Origin: Pseudomonadota bacterium
GTDB taxonomy: Bacteria > Myxococcota_A > Polyangia > Polyangiales > Polyangiaceae
DNA: 64,000 bases
NCBI GenBank assembly: GCA_023428245.1
Contig: JAEYYX010000055.1
Location: forward strand, 1-64,000
Reading direction: 5' to 3'
Part shown: positions 15,864 through 24,948 of the stretch, in pieces
How positions within the stretch are numbered: the first letter of the stretch is position 1
How the letters are laid out: each line of letters starts with the position of its first letter
The notes under the pieces: generated by a model
What the model was told of the DNA's origin: nothing
The model's input: only the letters and a program-made list of their open reading frames with translations
The model's database searches: none
Made by a program: the position numbers and the translations under genes

Positions 15864-17468
15864 TTAGCCGCCGAGAAGCTCGGTGCGTGTCTTTGGCGCG
15901 GGCATACCCGCCATCAATCCCTTGAGAGGTACTGTGACGATCGGCTCAAGACGCAGGCCGTCCTCCGCGAGGATGCCGTTGGCGGCGAGGTACCCACTCG
16001 CCGCCGCAGCCTCGAGGAGCATGGCGGGGAAGGGGAGTTTGACCCAATCGGCGGCGCAATACAGGCCTCGGACACCGGTCTCGACCGTGGGTCGGTCCGC
16101 CTCGAGGCCCACGTGGAACGCGGAAAAATTCTTCTCCACCGCGTACCACTCGTGGAGGACAGTCGTCTCCTCGAGCTCGGGGAAGCGCCTGAGGAGTTCG
16201 CCGAAGAGGGCCGGTTTGATCTCGGCATCGCTCAGGTCGTCAGGGACCGCGTAGCAATGCAGCTCGAGAACGGCGCGCGTTCGGGAATCGGCGCGCCCGC
16301 TTCTCAGATCCTCTTTCGTCTCGACCTCGAAGCGATGGAACGCCGTGACGGCGTCGAGAGCTCGCTCTCGTTCTGTGATCACGAAGACGGGGATGTCCTC
16401 GCGGATGTCTTTGTCGATCCAGATACGCCAGACGACGTAGCGCTGCCCGGCGCGGACGGATCCGATGCGCCTCCTTGTCTCTTCGGGCAAGCCGGGCGCC
16501 TCGAGGAACAGAGGGCCGAGTGCGGGCGCGTCGAGGGCGACAACAACTGCTCCATAGGAGCGCCCGTTCACCTGAAAGCCCTCCTCGGTGCGCGATAGTT
16601 CGCGAACAGGGTCACGCGTACGCACTTCCGCGCCGAGGGACTCGAGCTCTTCGGCGATCGGGCGCATCAGGCCCGCCTCGTAGTCGCGGACCGGGTACTC
16701 GTAGAGGAGGCCGCCGTCCTGGCTCAGGTAGTAGAAGTGAAATGCCTTGATCAGCTGGGCGAGGGAGAGTTTCTCTTCGTCGGCGAAGAAGGCGCGCGCG
16801 AAGGTATTGAAGGCGAGCTTGAGCCGAGGGGGGACTCGGCCGCGCCGCGCGAACTCCGCGTAGCTGACGGAATCATAACGGCGGAAGGTGGTTTCAGCGT
16901 CGTACTCGAGGAAGACGCCGTAGAGGTCGCGTCCGGGCGCTCCGACCGCGTCCTTGAGGGAAAAAAGCCCGCGACGAAGGAGTCCAAACAGGTTCAAGAC
17001 GGGTGTGGGCTCGACGTCGCGGAACCGAGTCATGGCGCCGCTCTTCTCGCAGATGACGTAGTCGTCGATCGACTCGAGCTCACAGGTTTGGACCGAGTCC
17101 AGCAAGCGACGGAAGCTGTGGTAGTGGGGGAAAAAGGCGTGGAAGCCGTGACTCACCCAGGTCTCTTGTCCGGCGAGCACCGGCTCTCTCTGGCTTCCGA
17201 GCTTCCCACCGAGAAATGCTTTCTTCTCGTACAAGGTGACCGGGTAGCCGCGGCGCGCCAAGGTGAGCGCGGCGGTTAGACCGGCGACTCCGCCGCCGAG
17301 AACTGCGACGGGGCGCAGGTCTTCTCTCGTGAGAGGCAGGCTCGGGTCAGGCCGGACGAACTCGTGCTCGTATCCGCCGAGCCGAGCCCGGATGAGAGCC
17401 TTGAGCCCAAGAAATGCGGCGACAGGGATCGCGAGCAGACCGAGAAGAATACCGAACCAGATGAGCAT
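15864..17468 (-). CDS. crtU: CrtU-type carotenoid desaturase/methyltransferase (aromatic ring formation)
   Basis: Protein of 534 residues with an N-terminal membrane segment (about 2-25), an FAD motif VLGGGVAGL (56-64), and GFHAFF (108-113) followed by HYHSFRRLLD. The segments AFHFYYLSQDGGLLYEYP, YVVWRIWIDKDI, LELHCYAV and LPFPAMLLEAAAASGYLAAN correspond to conserved parts of CrtU, which converts a beta ring to the aromatic phi ring in chlorobactene and isorenieratene. Related families are zeta-carotene desaturases and HpnE, but the FHFY and ELH-YAV segments fit CrtU best. No Rieske domain is present. It is convergent with the crtC operon (stops 56 bases apart). Aromatic product formation is inferred; the N-terminal anchor is unusual. 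Confidence 0.75.
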   Translation of the reverse strand: MLIWFGILLGLLAIPVAAFLGLKALIRARLGGYEHEFVRPDPSLPLTREDLRPVAVLGGGVAGLTAALTLARRGYPVTLYEKKAFLGGKLGSQREPVLAGQETWVSHGFHAFFPHYHSFRRLLDSVQTCELESIDDYVICEKSGAMTRFRDVEPTPVLNLFGLLRRGLFSLKDAVGAPGRDLYGVFLEYDAETTFRRYDSVSYAEFARRGRVPPRLKLAFNTFARAFFADEEKLSLAQLIKAFHFYYLSQDGGLLYEYPVRDYEAGLMRPIAEELESLGAEVRTRDPVRELSRTEEGFQVNGRSYGAVVVALDAPALGPLFLEAPGLPEETRRRIGSVRAGQRYVVWRIWIDKDIREDIPVFVITERERALDAVTAFHRFEVETKEDLRSGRADSRTRAVLELHCYAVPDDLSDAEIKPALFGELLRRFPELEETTVLHEWYAVEKNFSAFHVGLEADRPTVETGVRGLYCAADWVKLPFPAMLLEAAAASGYLAANGILAEDGLRLEPIVTVPLKGLMAGMPAPKTRTELLGG

Positions 17469-17517
17469 AGGTGGACGCGCGCCGCAGGAGAGGAAGGGAC
17501 CGATTCGGCTCTACCAT

Positions 17518-17580
17518 ACTCTTCGGCGGAGGGGGGTAGGCGCTTCCCCACTCTTCGGCGGAGGGGGTAGGCGCTTCTCC
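17518..17580. repeat. Two tandem copies of a 31-32 bp repeat
   Basis: Copies at 17518-17549 and 17550-17580 begin ACTCTTCGGCGGAGGGGG and continue TAGGCGCTTC. They differ by one G in the G run and by the last bases. They lie upstream of the crtU-like gene, so they may sit in or near its promoter. Confidence 0.8.
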
Positions 17581-17613
17581 CTGAGGACGCGAATGGCCCC
17601 GGAGCGCCTCAGC

Positions 17614-17742
17614 TCATTGGAAGATACCGAAATTTCCGAGGAGCCACCAAAGAAGGATGAAGACGAGGATAGTCGTGAAACATCCGCCGCCCAGTTTCTT
17701 GGCTCCGTAGCCAGCGGCGAGACCACGCAATAGCTTGCTCAT
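17614..17742 (-). CDS. Small membrane protein, 42 residues
   Basis: ATG 17742 to TGA 17614. The product has a basic, Gly-rich N-terminus (MSKLLRGLAAGYGAKKLGGG), one strongly hydrophobic segment from Cys21 (FTTILVFILLWWLL) and a short tail GNFGIFQ. The composition is that of a genuine single-pass membrane peptide and the codons follow the GC-rich third-position preference of the region. Ribosome site is weak (GAGACG). Function unknown. It would be missed by any cutoff above 42 residues. Confidence 0.6.
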   Translation of the reverse strand: MSKLLRGLAAGYGAKKLGGGCFTTILVFILLWWLLGNFGIFQ

Positions 17743-17872
17743 ATTCGTCTCTATAGCAGTCTCTGTGGGCGCGCCAACGTGAGGCGAAGTGCCTCAAGTG
17801 GAGCAAAACTGTCTCACTGGGTCCTCACGGAATGCTTAGGCTAGAGCAAGGCAGCGAGTGAGATGTTGCGAA

Positions 17873-18898
17873 TCACGCCGCGGGCACATGTTTCGAAGCC
17901 GTGGGCTCCCGAGCTGAGGTCTCTGCTTTGACGATCTCATCGATGAAGACGAGCTTCTCGCGGACTTTCGGAGCGAGCTGGAATGGGTAGGCGTCGCTGT
18001 GCCCCATGCTGCGGTTCATAGAGTTCAGCGCGATCATCAGCTCACACCAATCATCGAGGGTCTCTTGGATGGGACGCGGCGTTGTGCGAGCGTTGGCGTG
18101 AGGCACGCGGAGACCAAAGGTCACGGCGGTTTGCCAACTATCCAGGATGTGAAGGTAGTGGGCCCAGGTCTCGGCCCAGTCTTCCCAAGGATGAGAGGTC
18201 GCGTAGCTCGATACGTGGGTGTCCTGGTAGTCGGTGCGCGGAGTTGCGTAGTGAGTCTTGAGCGCTTCGCTGTAGTCCGCTCGTTCATCACCGAACACTG
18301 CGCGAAAGCGCTCGAGCTCAGCATCGCTCGAGAAGAAGCGGGTCCAGAAGTAGTGACCGACTTCGTGCCGGAAGTGCCCGAGCAGGGTCCGGTAGTCCTC
18401 TCCGAGCTTCTTTCGGGCTTCTTCGCGTTGTGCCGGATCTGCCTCGTTCAGGTCGAGGGTGATGAGCCCATCGGCGTGCCCGATGATGACAGGCTCGTCC
18501 GGGGTCCCTCTCCTGAGCGCAAACCCGACGCCGCCTGGATCCTCATTCAAGGGAATGACCGGCAGCCCCAGATCGAGCAGGCTGAAAACAAGACGCCGTT
18601 TTGCAGTCTCGACGCGCTGCATGAGCTCGTGGTCGGTGCCCCCCGAGACGGGGGTCTCGACGTTCAAGCGGCAGGCGAGGCAGAGATCGGTGGTCGCGTC
18701 AGCTTCCAGGACCCAGTTGCAGAGACCGCTCCCGTAGTTCGCACAGGGGCGCACGCCTTCGCTTGGGCCATCTGGGTTCGCGTCGAGACGAACGAAGTTG
18801 GCTCGCTCGACAGAGAAGCCGACGTCTCTCTGACAGCTCAAGCAGAGAGAGTTGTCAAAGAAGAGTCGATTCGAGCAAGCGCAGCGGAAGGTCTTCAT
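17873..18898 (-). CDS. Zinc-ribbon plus putative zinc metallopeptidase
   Basis: Protein of 341 residues. The N-terminus is a zinc-ribbon-like domain with cysteines at 6, 8, 20 and 23, and a second set at 52, 60, 73 and 76. The main domain carries HEVGH (178-182, in GHFRHEVGHYFW), a HExxH zinc site, followed by TSHPWEDWAETWAHYLHI, which supplies a probable third ligand. This is the putative zinc-binding metallopeptidase family (DUF2248-like) found in many proteobacteria. No signal peptide, so cytoplasmic. It stands alone between the small membrane protein gene and the symporter gene. Natural substrate unknown. Confidence 0.83.
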   Translation of the reverse strand: MKTFRCACSNRLFFDNSLCLSCQRDVGFSVERANFVRLDANPDGPSEGVRPCANYGSGLCNWVLEADATTDLCLACRLNVETPVSGGTDHELMQRVETAKRRLVFSLLDLGLPVIPLNEDPGGVGFALRRGTPDEPVIIGHADGLITLDLNEADPAQREEARKKLGEDYRTLLGHFRHEVGHYFWTRFFSSDAELERFRAVFGDERADYSEALKTHYATPRTDYQDTHVSSYATSHPWEDWAETWAHYLHILDSWQTAVTFGLRVPHANARTTPRPIQETLDDWCELMIALNSMNRSMGHSDAYPFQLAPKVREKLVFIDEIVKAETSAREPTASKHVPAA

Positions 18899-18999
18899 GG
18901 GCCACTGGAGTGAAGCGCTCGGCGGTCCTCCGCGCCACCGGTAAAAGGATCACGAGCGACGCCTCGAACCTCTGGCTATAGGCAAGCGTTAAGCGGGAC

Positions 19000-19015
19000 G
19001 CGCCCCATGGGGCGC
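19000..19015. terminator. Hairpin downstream of the arabinose operon
   Basis: Perfect 7-base arms GCGCCCC and GGGGCGC with a 2-base loop, 32 bases past the symporter stop. There is no T run, so termination is only suggested by position. Confidence 0.3.
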
Positions 19016-19046
19016 CCTCCGAACCGCGGTTGGAAACGCAGCGCTA

Positions 19047-20714
19047 TTAGATCCAGAAACTGAAGTAGACGTAGACGACGAGAACCAACGCCACGAGCAG
19101 GGCGCTCGCGACGACGTCCGTCGTTCCCCAGCTCTCGCGATTCTCGGCTCGCTGTTCGGGCGTGAGACCCGAGTAGGTGAGGCCGGCGATTTGTTCCGCC
19201 GGCTGCGCAGGAGCCGAGAGGGACGCGAAAACGACGACGAGGACGCTGATCAGGAAGAGCCAGCCAGAAGCGTAGAGGAAGTTGAGCTGGGCGATGCTGC
19301 CGAGGAGGCCCTCGCTACTCATGACGCCGGCGCCAGCGAGCGCCTGGAGCGTGAGTTTGGTCATACCGAGGACGAACCCAATACTCAGACCGTAGAGTGC
19401 GCCGCGGGCGTTCACGCGCTTGACGAAGAGGCCGAGCAAGAAGACGGCGGTGATCGGCGGAGCGAGGTAGCCCTGGACGCTCTGGAGGTACTGGTAGAGG
19501 CCTCCTCCCGAGATGAACTTCATGACGGGGATCCAGAGGAGCCCGAGCACGACCACGATTCCGGTGGCCATACGCCCGACCATGACGAGGTGTTTTTCGG
19601 GACGACCCGGTCGGAGCTTCTCGTAGATGTCGACGGTGAAGAGGGTCGCGGCCGAGTTGAAGAGAGAGGCGAGGGAGCTCATCAGCGCCGACAGGACGCC
19701 AGCGATGACGACGCCGCGGAGCCCTTCCGGCAGAAGGGTCGCGACCATCGTCGGGAAGACCATGTCGCTGCTCACGTTGCCGTTGGCATCGGAGGGGATC
19801 GCGATGATGCCCTTTTGATGGAGCGCGTAGCCGATCATGCCCGGGACCAAGAAAATGAAGATGGGCAGGACCTTCAGGTAGCCACCGAAGATCGCGCCGC
19901 GCCTGGCGTCCTTGAGGCTCTTGGCGGCGAGGGTGCGTTGGACGATGTATTGGTCGGTGCACCAGTACCAAACACCGATGATGACCGATGCGATCATGAC
20001 GCCGAGCCACGGGAAGTCGGGGTCCTCGAGGGGACGCCAGAGAGCGAATGTCGACGACTTTTCGCTGACGATTTGGCGCAGCTCGCCCCAGCCCCCTAGT
20101 TTCGCCAAGCCGAAGATCGTGATGAAAGCGGAGCCGAGAATGAGGAGGCCCGTCTGAGCGACCTCCGTGTAGACGACGGCCCGGAAGCCTCCGAACACCG
20201 TATAAATGCCGGTGAGGACGACGGTGGTGACGGCGCCGACCATGAAAGCATTGTCCGGGCTTCCGAAGGTATCGGGCAGCAGTGTCTGGAACACGAGCGC
20301 CCCAGCGAACACCGTCACCGAGACCTTGGTGAAGACGTAAGCGATGAGTGAGACGCAGGACAGGACAAGCCGAGTCGAAGCGTCGAAGCGGCGTTCGAGG
20401 AACTCCGGCATCGTGAACACGCCGGAGCGGTAATAGAAGGGAACGAAGACCCAGCCGAGCAAGAGCATGACCCAGGCTTGGAGCTCCCAATGAGCCATGG
20501 CCATGCCGCTCGTCGCGCCGTTGCCGGCGAGGCCTACAATGTGCTCAGAGCCGACGTTCGAGGCGAGGAGCGAACAACCGACCGCGAACCATCCGATGTC
20601 GCGTCCAGCCAAGAAGTAGTCGGCGGAAGTCTGCTGCTTTTGAGAGGACTTCCAGACGATAAAGACGAGGATGCTGAAATAGAGCGCGACGACGAGCCAG
20701 TCGATGGGTTGCAT
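19047..20714 (-). CDS. Sodium:solute symporter (SSS family), probable arabinose/sugar uptake
   Basis: Protein of 555 residues from ATG 20714, with about 13-14 hydrophobic segments. It starts with the first SSS helix (DWLVVALYFSILVFIVW) and has the typical TSADYFLAGRDIGWFAVG loop, NVGSEHIVGLAGNGA and VWYWCTDQYIVQR of the SglT-like sugar branch. These carriers bring sugar in with Na+ across the inner membrane. An upstream in-frame ATG (20876) would extend into the GH39 gene and was rejected. It is the last gene of araA-araD-araB-GH39-symporter, 59 bases after the GH39 stop, so L-arabinose or an arabino-oligosaccharide is the likely substrate. Confidence 0.88.
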   Translation of the reverse strand: MQPIDWLVVALYFSILVFIVWKSSQKQQTSADYFLAGRDIGWFAVGCSLLASNVGSEHIVGLAGNGATSGMAMAHWELQAWVMLLLGWVFVPFYYRSGVFTMPEFLERRFDASTRLVLSCVSLIAYVFTKVSVTVFAGALVFQTLLPDTFGSPDNAFMVGAVTTVVLTGIYTVFGGFRAVVYTEVAQTGLLILGSAFITIFGLAKLGGWGELRQIVSEKSSTFALWRPLEDPDFPWLGVMIASVIIGVWYWCTDQYIVQRTLAAKSLKDARRGAIFGGYLKVLPIFIFLVPGMIGYALHQKGIIAIPSDANGNVSSDMVFPTMVATLLPEGLRGVVIAGVLSALMSSLASLFNSAATLFTVDIYEKLRPGRPEKHLVMVGRMATGIVVVLGLLWIPVMKFISGGGLYQYLQSVQGYLAPPITAVFLLGLFVKRVNARGALYGLSIGFVLGMTKLTLQALAGAGVMSSEGLLGSIAQLNFLYASGWLFLISVLVVVFASLSAPAQPAEQIAGLTYSGLTPEQRAENRESWGTTDVVASALLVALVLVVYVYFSFWI

Positions 20715-20773
20715 GGGGGGCGTTCTTTCGAGATCGGGCGGACGCTTCCGGGAACGAACGAGTCCGGAGAAGC

Positions 20774-22597
20774 CTAGTTGAGGTATTTTCGGCTGAGACG
20801 CGCCGTAGCTCCAAGAGAAAGGAGCGCAAGGGCGAACCAGGGAATGGCCCCGGGCTTTGGGGGCCCGACGTCGCACGCGCAGCCTGCAGAATCGCGAGCG
20901 GGGTCCCGGGTGGACTTCTTGAGAGTGAGAAGGGCGAGGCCAAAGCGAGGGAGCTCAAGCTCGATCGTGGCGATCCCGCTCTCGACCTCAAGGGTGCGAG
21001 CGGAGCCCACGTCGAGGGCGTTCGCCGCGGCGTGGAGGGCTTCGAGCTGCTGCTCAGAAGGGGCGGCAGGACTGCCTTGAGCTTTCCAGGTCGAAAAGGC
21101 GTTCCCGTAAATGTCGTCGACGCGCTTCTCGCTGAGCGTCAGGCTGTCTCCGAAGGACTTCGGAAGGGAGACCCGGAGGCGGACGGTCGCCGGCTCCGCT
21201 TCGACGAGGTCGTCATGGTAGTGGAACACAAGCACGCGGAGAGTGTCCCGATCGAGGGCAGCGAGGGCGTCGACTTCCGGCTCCTCGCGGACTCCTCCCT
21301 CGAGCAGGCTAGCTAAAGCATGGGCGCCGCTGCTCGCTGTCGGGACAAAGTCGCCTCTCAGGGCCCCGAGGAGCTTGAACGCGCCGAGGACTGGGAGGTG
21401 GATGCCTCGGGTTGTGAGCGCTCGGTAGCCGGCGAAGTAGGGCGTATCCGGGAAGGTGAAGGCCCAGGTCAGGATCCCTTCGAGCTTTACGCCCATTTCG
21501 CGAGCGAGCTCGAGGGAGCGCTTCATCATCGCTACTTCATAAGCGCCGTATGCGGGCGAGTTTCTGTAGTCGAGGTAACGGTGGCGTGAGGAGGGACAGG
21601 CCGCGCAACCGTCGGGATCTGCTTCGCTGATGATGATAGGGGTCTCGGCGAATGGAGAGTCGAGGACCGTCTCGAAGCCCATGCGATGGAGACGAAGCTG
21701 ACTCCCGAGGTCGAGGCGCACGTGACCGTCGACTTGCGTGACCCCGCCTTTGGCGTGGAAGGTGACGCGATCGAGGCGCGTGCCGACCTGCCCCGTCACA
21801 GCGTTCTCTCCGCTCGCGCAATGGGCGAGAAACTCCCTCAAGAACTCACGCTCCGGGCTCGCGACGGCGGGCGCGCCGAGCACCGCATTGGGCAAGACCG
21901 AATGCAGTGCGGCTTCCGTGAAGTCGTAGAGACGGTGGAATTCTTCGGGAGTTCCCTGCCAGTAGCCGATGTCCGGCTCGTTCCAGAGCTCCCAGATCCA
22001 GTTCGTCTGCGAATCGTCGTGGCGGTCTTTCGCGTGCGCGGCCCAAGCCGCCACGAGCCCCGCCCATTTGTCGTAGTCCTTCGGCGGATAGAAGGAGCCG
22101 CCGTCCTGCACGAAGGTGCCGCTATTGCGATAGGGGTCAGGGCGCGAGGAGAGCGCCTTCGGCATGAAGCCGAACTCGAAGAGAGGTGCGATCCCGGCGT
22201 CTACGGTCGCGTCGATGATCGAGTCAATCGTCGCAAAATCGTAAGCGGGGTTCCCTTCCGCGTCTTCGCTGTAGATGTTGGTCCAGCCCCACTTCATCGA
22301 GGGCTCGCCTTCGTCAGTGTTGAAGAGGAAATGGGTTCGAGTGCGCACCTTTGCGTCGTGGACGGCGGCGAGGGTCGTGAGAAGCTCGATTCCCTCGGGA
22401 GTCGTAGTGTAGTTCGCTTCGTCGTAGCCGAAAAAGGCCCAGATGGGCTTGAGCGGGGTCGCCTCTGCGCGCGCGTCGACCTCGATCATTACTTCGATCC
22501 CTCCGTAGGCTCTCGGCGCACAGAGCAGCAGCGCCCATGTGAGCGCAATGGTAGAGCGGAGCAAAGGAAGCGCCACACGACTTACCTGAGAGCGCAA
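20774..22597 (-). CDS. GH39-like glycoside hydrolase with MYXO-CTERM-type tail
   Basis: Protein of 607 residues with a signal peptide (cleavage near residue 32). The TIM-barrel domain resembles family 39 (beta-xylosidase, alpha-L-iduronidase and related): acid/base Glu207 in IWELWNEPD and probable nucleophile Glu325 in IIISEADPDG. The C-terminus (about 570-607) is a Cys-containing segment, CACDVGPPKPG, then one hydrophobic helix and a short basic tail, which is the MYXO-CTERM layout used for surface anchoring in Myxococcota. It overlaps araB by 16 bases. The substrate is presumably an arabinose-containing side chain of plant polysaccharide, from the operon it sits in; family 39 members also cleave xylosides. 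Confidence 0.82.
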   Translation of the reverse strand: MRSQVSRVALPLLRSTIALTWALLLCAPRAYGGIEVMIEVDARAEATPLKPIWAFFGYDEANYTTTPEGIELLTTLAAVHDAKVRTRTHFLFNTDEGEPSMKWGWTNIYSEDAEGNPAYDFATIDSIIDATVDAGIAPLFEFGFMPKALSSRPDPYRNSGTFVQDGGSFYPPKDYDKWAGLVAAWAAHAKDRHDDSQTNWIWELWNEPDIGYWQGTPEEFHRLYDFTEAALHSVLPNAVLGAPAVASPEREFLREFLAHCASGENAVTGQVGTRLDRVTFHAKGGVTQVDGHVRLDLGSQLRLHRMGFETVLDSPFAETPIIISEADPDGCAACPSSRHRYLDYRNSPAYGAYEVAMMKRSLELAREMGVKLEGILTWAFTFPDTPYFAGYRALTTRGIHLPVLGAFKLLGALRGDFVPTASSGAHALASLLEGGVREEPEVDALAALDRDTLRVLVFHYHDDLVEAEPATVRLRVSLPKSFGDSLTLSEKRVDDIYGNAFSTWKAQGSPAAPSEQQLEALHAAANALDVGSARTLEVESGIATIELELPRFGLALLTLKKSTRDPARDSAGCACDVGPPKPGAIPWFALALLSLGATARLSRKYLN

Positions 22598-24183
22598 ATG
22601 GCCTCGCGCTCGATAGCGAGCCCGCGGCGGTGACGTTCGAAGAAACGATTGAAGCCCTCTTCGTCCCTTGGATCGGGGGGGACAGGCTCTCCGACGCTGC
22701 CCGCGAGGAGTGCGTCGATGAAGTCGGGGAGGCCCTGGCCGTTCGCTTCGAGCGAGTAGGCTGCGAGTACGGCCATGCCGAAGGCACCGCCTTCGCCAGC
22801 GCTCGCCGGGATACTGACAGGCACGCCGAGCGCGGCAGCCATCATGCGTTGGCCGGTGGTCCCGCCTTTGAAGAACCCGCCGTGGCCACGGAGTTCCTCG
22901 ATAACCACACCCTCCTTTTCTCGGAGGATGTCGATGCCCATGCGCATGGCGCAGAGGGACGAGTAGTACATCGAGCGCAGCAGGTTCTCCAGGCTGAACC
23001 GGCTCTCCGGAGCGCGCACGAAGAGCGGGCGCCCTTCAGAGAAGCCCGTGATGTGTTCGCCGGAGACGTAGTTGATCGAGAGCAGACCGCCCGCGTCGGG
23101 ATCCGCCGCGAGCGCGAGAGGAAGCAGCTTCTCGTAGACCTTATCGGGCGTGACGTCAGCGCCGAGCGCCTTGCCCGCCTGGCCGAGGACCGCGAGCCAG
23201 GCGTCGAGGTCGGAGGAGCCATTGTTTGAGTGGGCCATGGCGACGGGGCGTCCGTCGGGGGTGGCCACGATATCGATCTCCTCGTGGACCTGGGCGAGGC
23301 TCTTCTCGAGGACGATCATTGCGAACACCGAGGTGCCCGCGGAGACGTTGCCGGAGCGGGGCCGGACCGCGCTCGTCGCGACCATGCCGGTGCCGGCGTC
23401 GCCTTCGGGCGGACAGAGGAGGGCGCCGGATTGAAGAGTCCCGCTCGGATCGAGGAGAGCCGCGCCCTCTGGGCTCAGACGACCCGCCTCGCGGCCGGCC
23501 GGAAGCACCCGCGGCAGGATCTCAAGAGCCTTCAAAGGAGCGCCGCGGGCGGCCAGCAGCTTGTCCAGCTTTTCGATGCGAGCTCGGTCCCAGTCTTGGG
23601 CCCTGGAATCGACGGGGAAGATCCCGGACGCCTCGCCGATTCCGACGCAGAACTGACCTGTGAGCTTGTAGTGGACATAGCCCGCGAGTGTCGTCAGTCG
23701 CGCGATGTTTGGAACGTGAGGCTGCTTGTCGAGGACGGACTGGTAGAGGTGCGCGACGGTCCACCTTTGAGGGATCGCGAAATCGAGCTCCGGAGTGAGC
23801 TCACGGCAGGCCTCGTGGGTGATGTTGTTGCGCCAGGTCCGGAAGGGAACCAGCAGCTCGTCCGAGCGATCGAGTGCGACGTAGCCGTGCATCATGCCGC
23901 TGATGCCCAAAGCCGCGATCGAGCGGGGCTTTTCGCCGTACCGCTCTTGAGCGTCCTCGGCGAGGCTTTGGTACGCGGCGCGAAGCCCCGAAAAAACATC
24001 GCTCATCGAGTAGGTCCAGATCCCGTCGACGAGCTGGTTCTCCCAGGTATGAGAGCCGGCTGCGAGGGGGGTCGCGTCGGGAGCGATCAGGACCGCCTTG
24101 ATGCGGGTCGAGCCGAACTCAATGCCCAAGATCCCTCCGCCGGATCGAATCAGCTCCGTGGCCTTTTGAATGTCGTATTGCAC
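22582..24183 (-). CDS. araB: L-ribulokinase (FGGY family)
   Basis: Protein of 533 residues. The FGGY fold is shown by LGIEFGSTRIKAVLI (phosphate 1 loop), LGISGMMHGYVALD, the GDAGTGMVATSAVRPRSGNVSAGTSVFAM core and RGHGGFFKGGTTGQRMMAAAL near residue 430. The subtype with an N-terminal extension before the first strand is the one found beside araD and araA in Bacteroides-like arabinose loci. It phosphorylates L-ribulose to L-ribulose 5-phosphate. Position directly between araD and a glycoside hydrolase supports this rather than xylulokinase. The 64-base gap to araD holds no obvious promoter. Confidence 0.87.
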   Translation of the reverse strand: MQYDIQKATELIRSGGGILGIEFGSTRIKAVLIAPDATPLAAGSHTWENQLVDGIWTYSMSDVFSGLRAAYQSLAEDAQERYGEKPRSIAALGISGMMHGYVALDRSDELLVPFRTWRNNITHEACRELTPELDFAIPQRWTVAHLYQSVLDKQPHVPNIARLTTLAGYVHYKLTGQFCVGIGEASGIFPVDSRAQDWDRARIEKLDKLLAARGAPLKALEILPRVLPAGREAGRLSPEGAALLDPSGTLQSGALLCPPEGDAGTGMVATSAVRPRSGNVSAGTSVFAMIVLEKSLAQVHEEIDIVATPDGRPVAMAHSNNGSSDLDAWLAVLGQAGKALGADVTPDKVYEKLLPLALAADPDAGGLLSINYVSGEHITGFSEGRPLFVRAPESRFSLENLLRSMYYSSLCAMRMGIDILREKEGVVIEELRGHGGFFKGGTTGQRMMAAALGVPVSIPASAGEGGAFGMAVLAAYSLEANGQGLPDFIDALLAGSVGEPVPPDPRDEEGFNRFFERHRRGLAIEREAICALR

Positions 24184-24247
24184 GAGACCCTCTCCCCTTG
24201 GGGGGCACCATGCGCGGCGCCCGCCCTTTCTAACGTTTGAACGTCGT

Positions 24248-24946
24248 CTACTTCTGACCGTAGTAAGCGCCCTGTCCGTGCTTGCGCTCGAAGTGCTTGT
24301 TGATGAGGCTCTGAGGGAGCCTCGCTGCGTTCGGATCGATGGACTTCGTGACGAAGGCCATCTTGGCGAGCTCTTCGAGCACCGCGGCGCTATAGACAGC
24401 CTTGTCCGGCGTCGTCCCCCAAGTGAACGGCGCGTGCCCTGCCACGAGCACCATCGGGGTCTTCATGGGATCGCGTCCCTTGAAGGAGTCGAGGATCTGG
24501 TTCCCTGTCTCGATCTCGTAGTCGTTCTCGACGGCGCGGTCGCTCATGACCTCGGTGCAAGGAACGTCTTCGGCCAAGTGATCCGCATGGGTCGTTCCAT
24601 AGATCGGGATCGGCGCGCGCGCCTGAGCCCAGCCCGTGGCGTAGGTCGAGTGCGTGTGGACGATGCCCCCGATGCCCTTCCAGTTCCGATACAGAACGAG
24701 GTGCGTCGGAGTATCGGAGGAGGGGCGGAGCTTGCCTTCGACGACGGTCCCTTCAAGGTCGAGAACGACGAGGTGGTCTAATTCGAGCTCGTCGTAAGGA
24801 ACGCCGCTCGGCTTGATCGCCATCACGCCGCGCTCGGCGTCGAAAGCGGAGACGTTACCGAACGTGTAGATGGCGAGCCCGCGCTTCGGGATCTCGAGGT
24901 TCGCGCGAAAGGCGCGCTCCTTCAGCTCACGATACGGGGAAGCCAT
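24248..24946 (-). CDS. araD: L-ribulose-5-phosphate 4-epimerase
   Basis: Protein of 232 residues, normal for AraD. Class II aldolase-like features are clear: VMAIKPSGVPYDELELDHLVVLDLEG, the zinc-binding IVHTHSTYA, GTTHADHL and VLVAGHAPFTWG. The enzyme converts L-ribulose 5-phosphate to D-xylulose 5-phosphate, feeding the pentose phosphate pathway. Stop of araA is only 2 bases upstream, so it is translated with araA. The C-terminus HGQGAYYGQK is typical of the family. Confidence 0.93.
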   Translation of the reverse strand: MASPYRELKERAFRANLEIPKRGLAIYTFGNVSAFDAERGVMAIKPSGVPYDELELDHLVVLDLEGTVVEGKLRPSSDTPTHLVLYRNWKGIGGIVHTHSTYATGWAQARAPIPIYGTTHADHLAEDVPCTEVMSDRAVENDYEIETGNQILDSFKGRDPMKTPMVLVAGHAPFTWGTTPDKAVYSAAVLEELAKMAFVTKSIDPNAARLPQSLINKHFERKHGQGAYYGQK

Positions 24947-24948
24947 GG

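Noticed and set aside
23230..24240. 336-codon open frame on the plus strand opposite araB
   Set aside because: araB has full FGGY motifs on the other strand. The product of this frame has no recognisable fold and reflects third-position GC bias.
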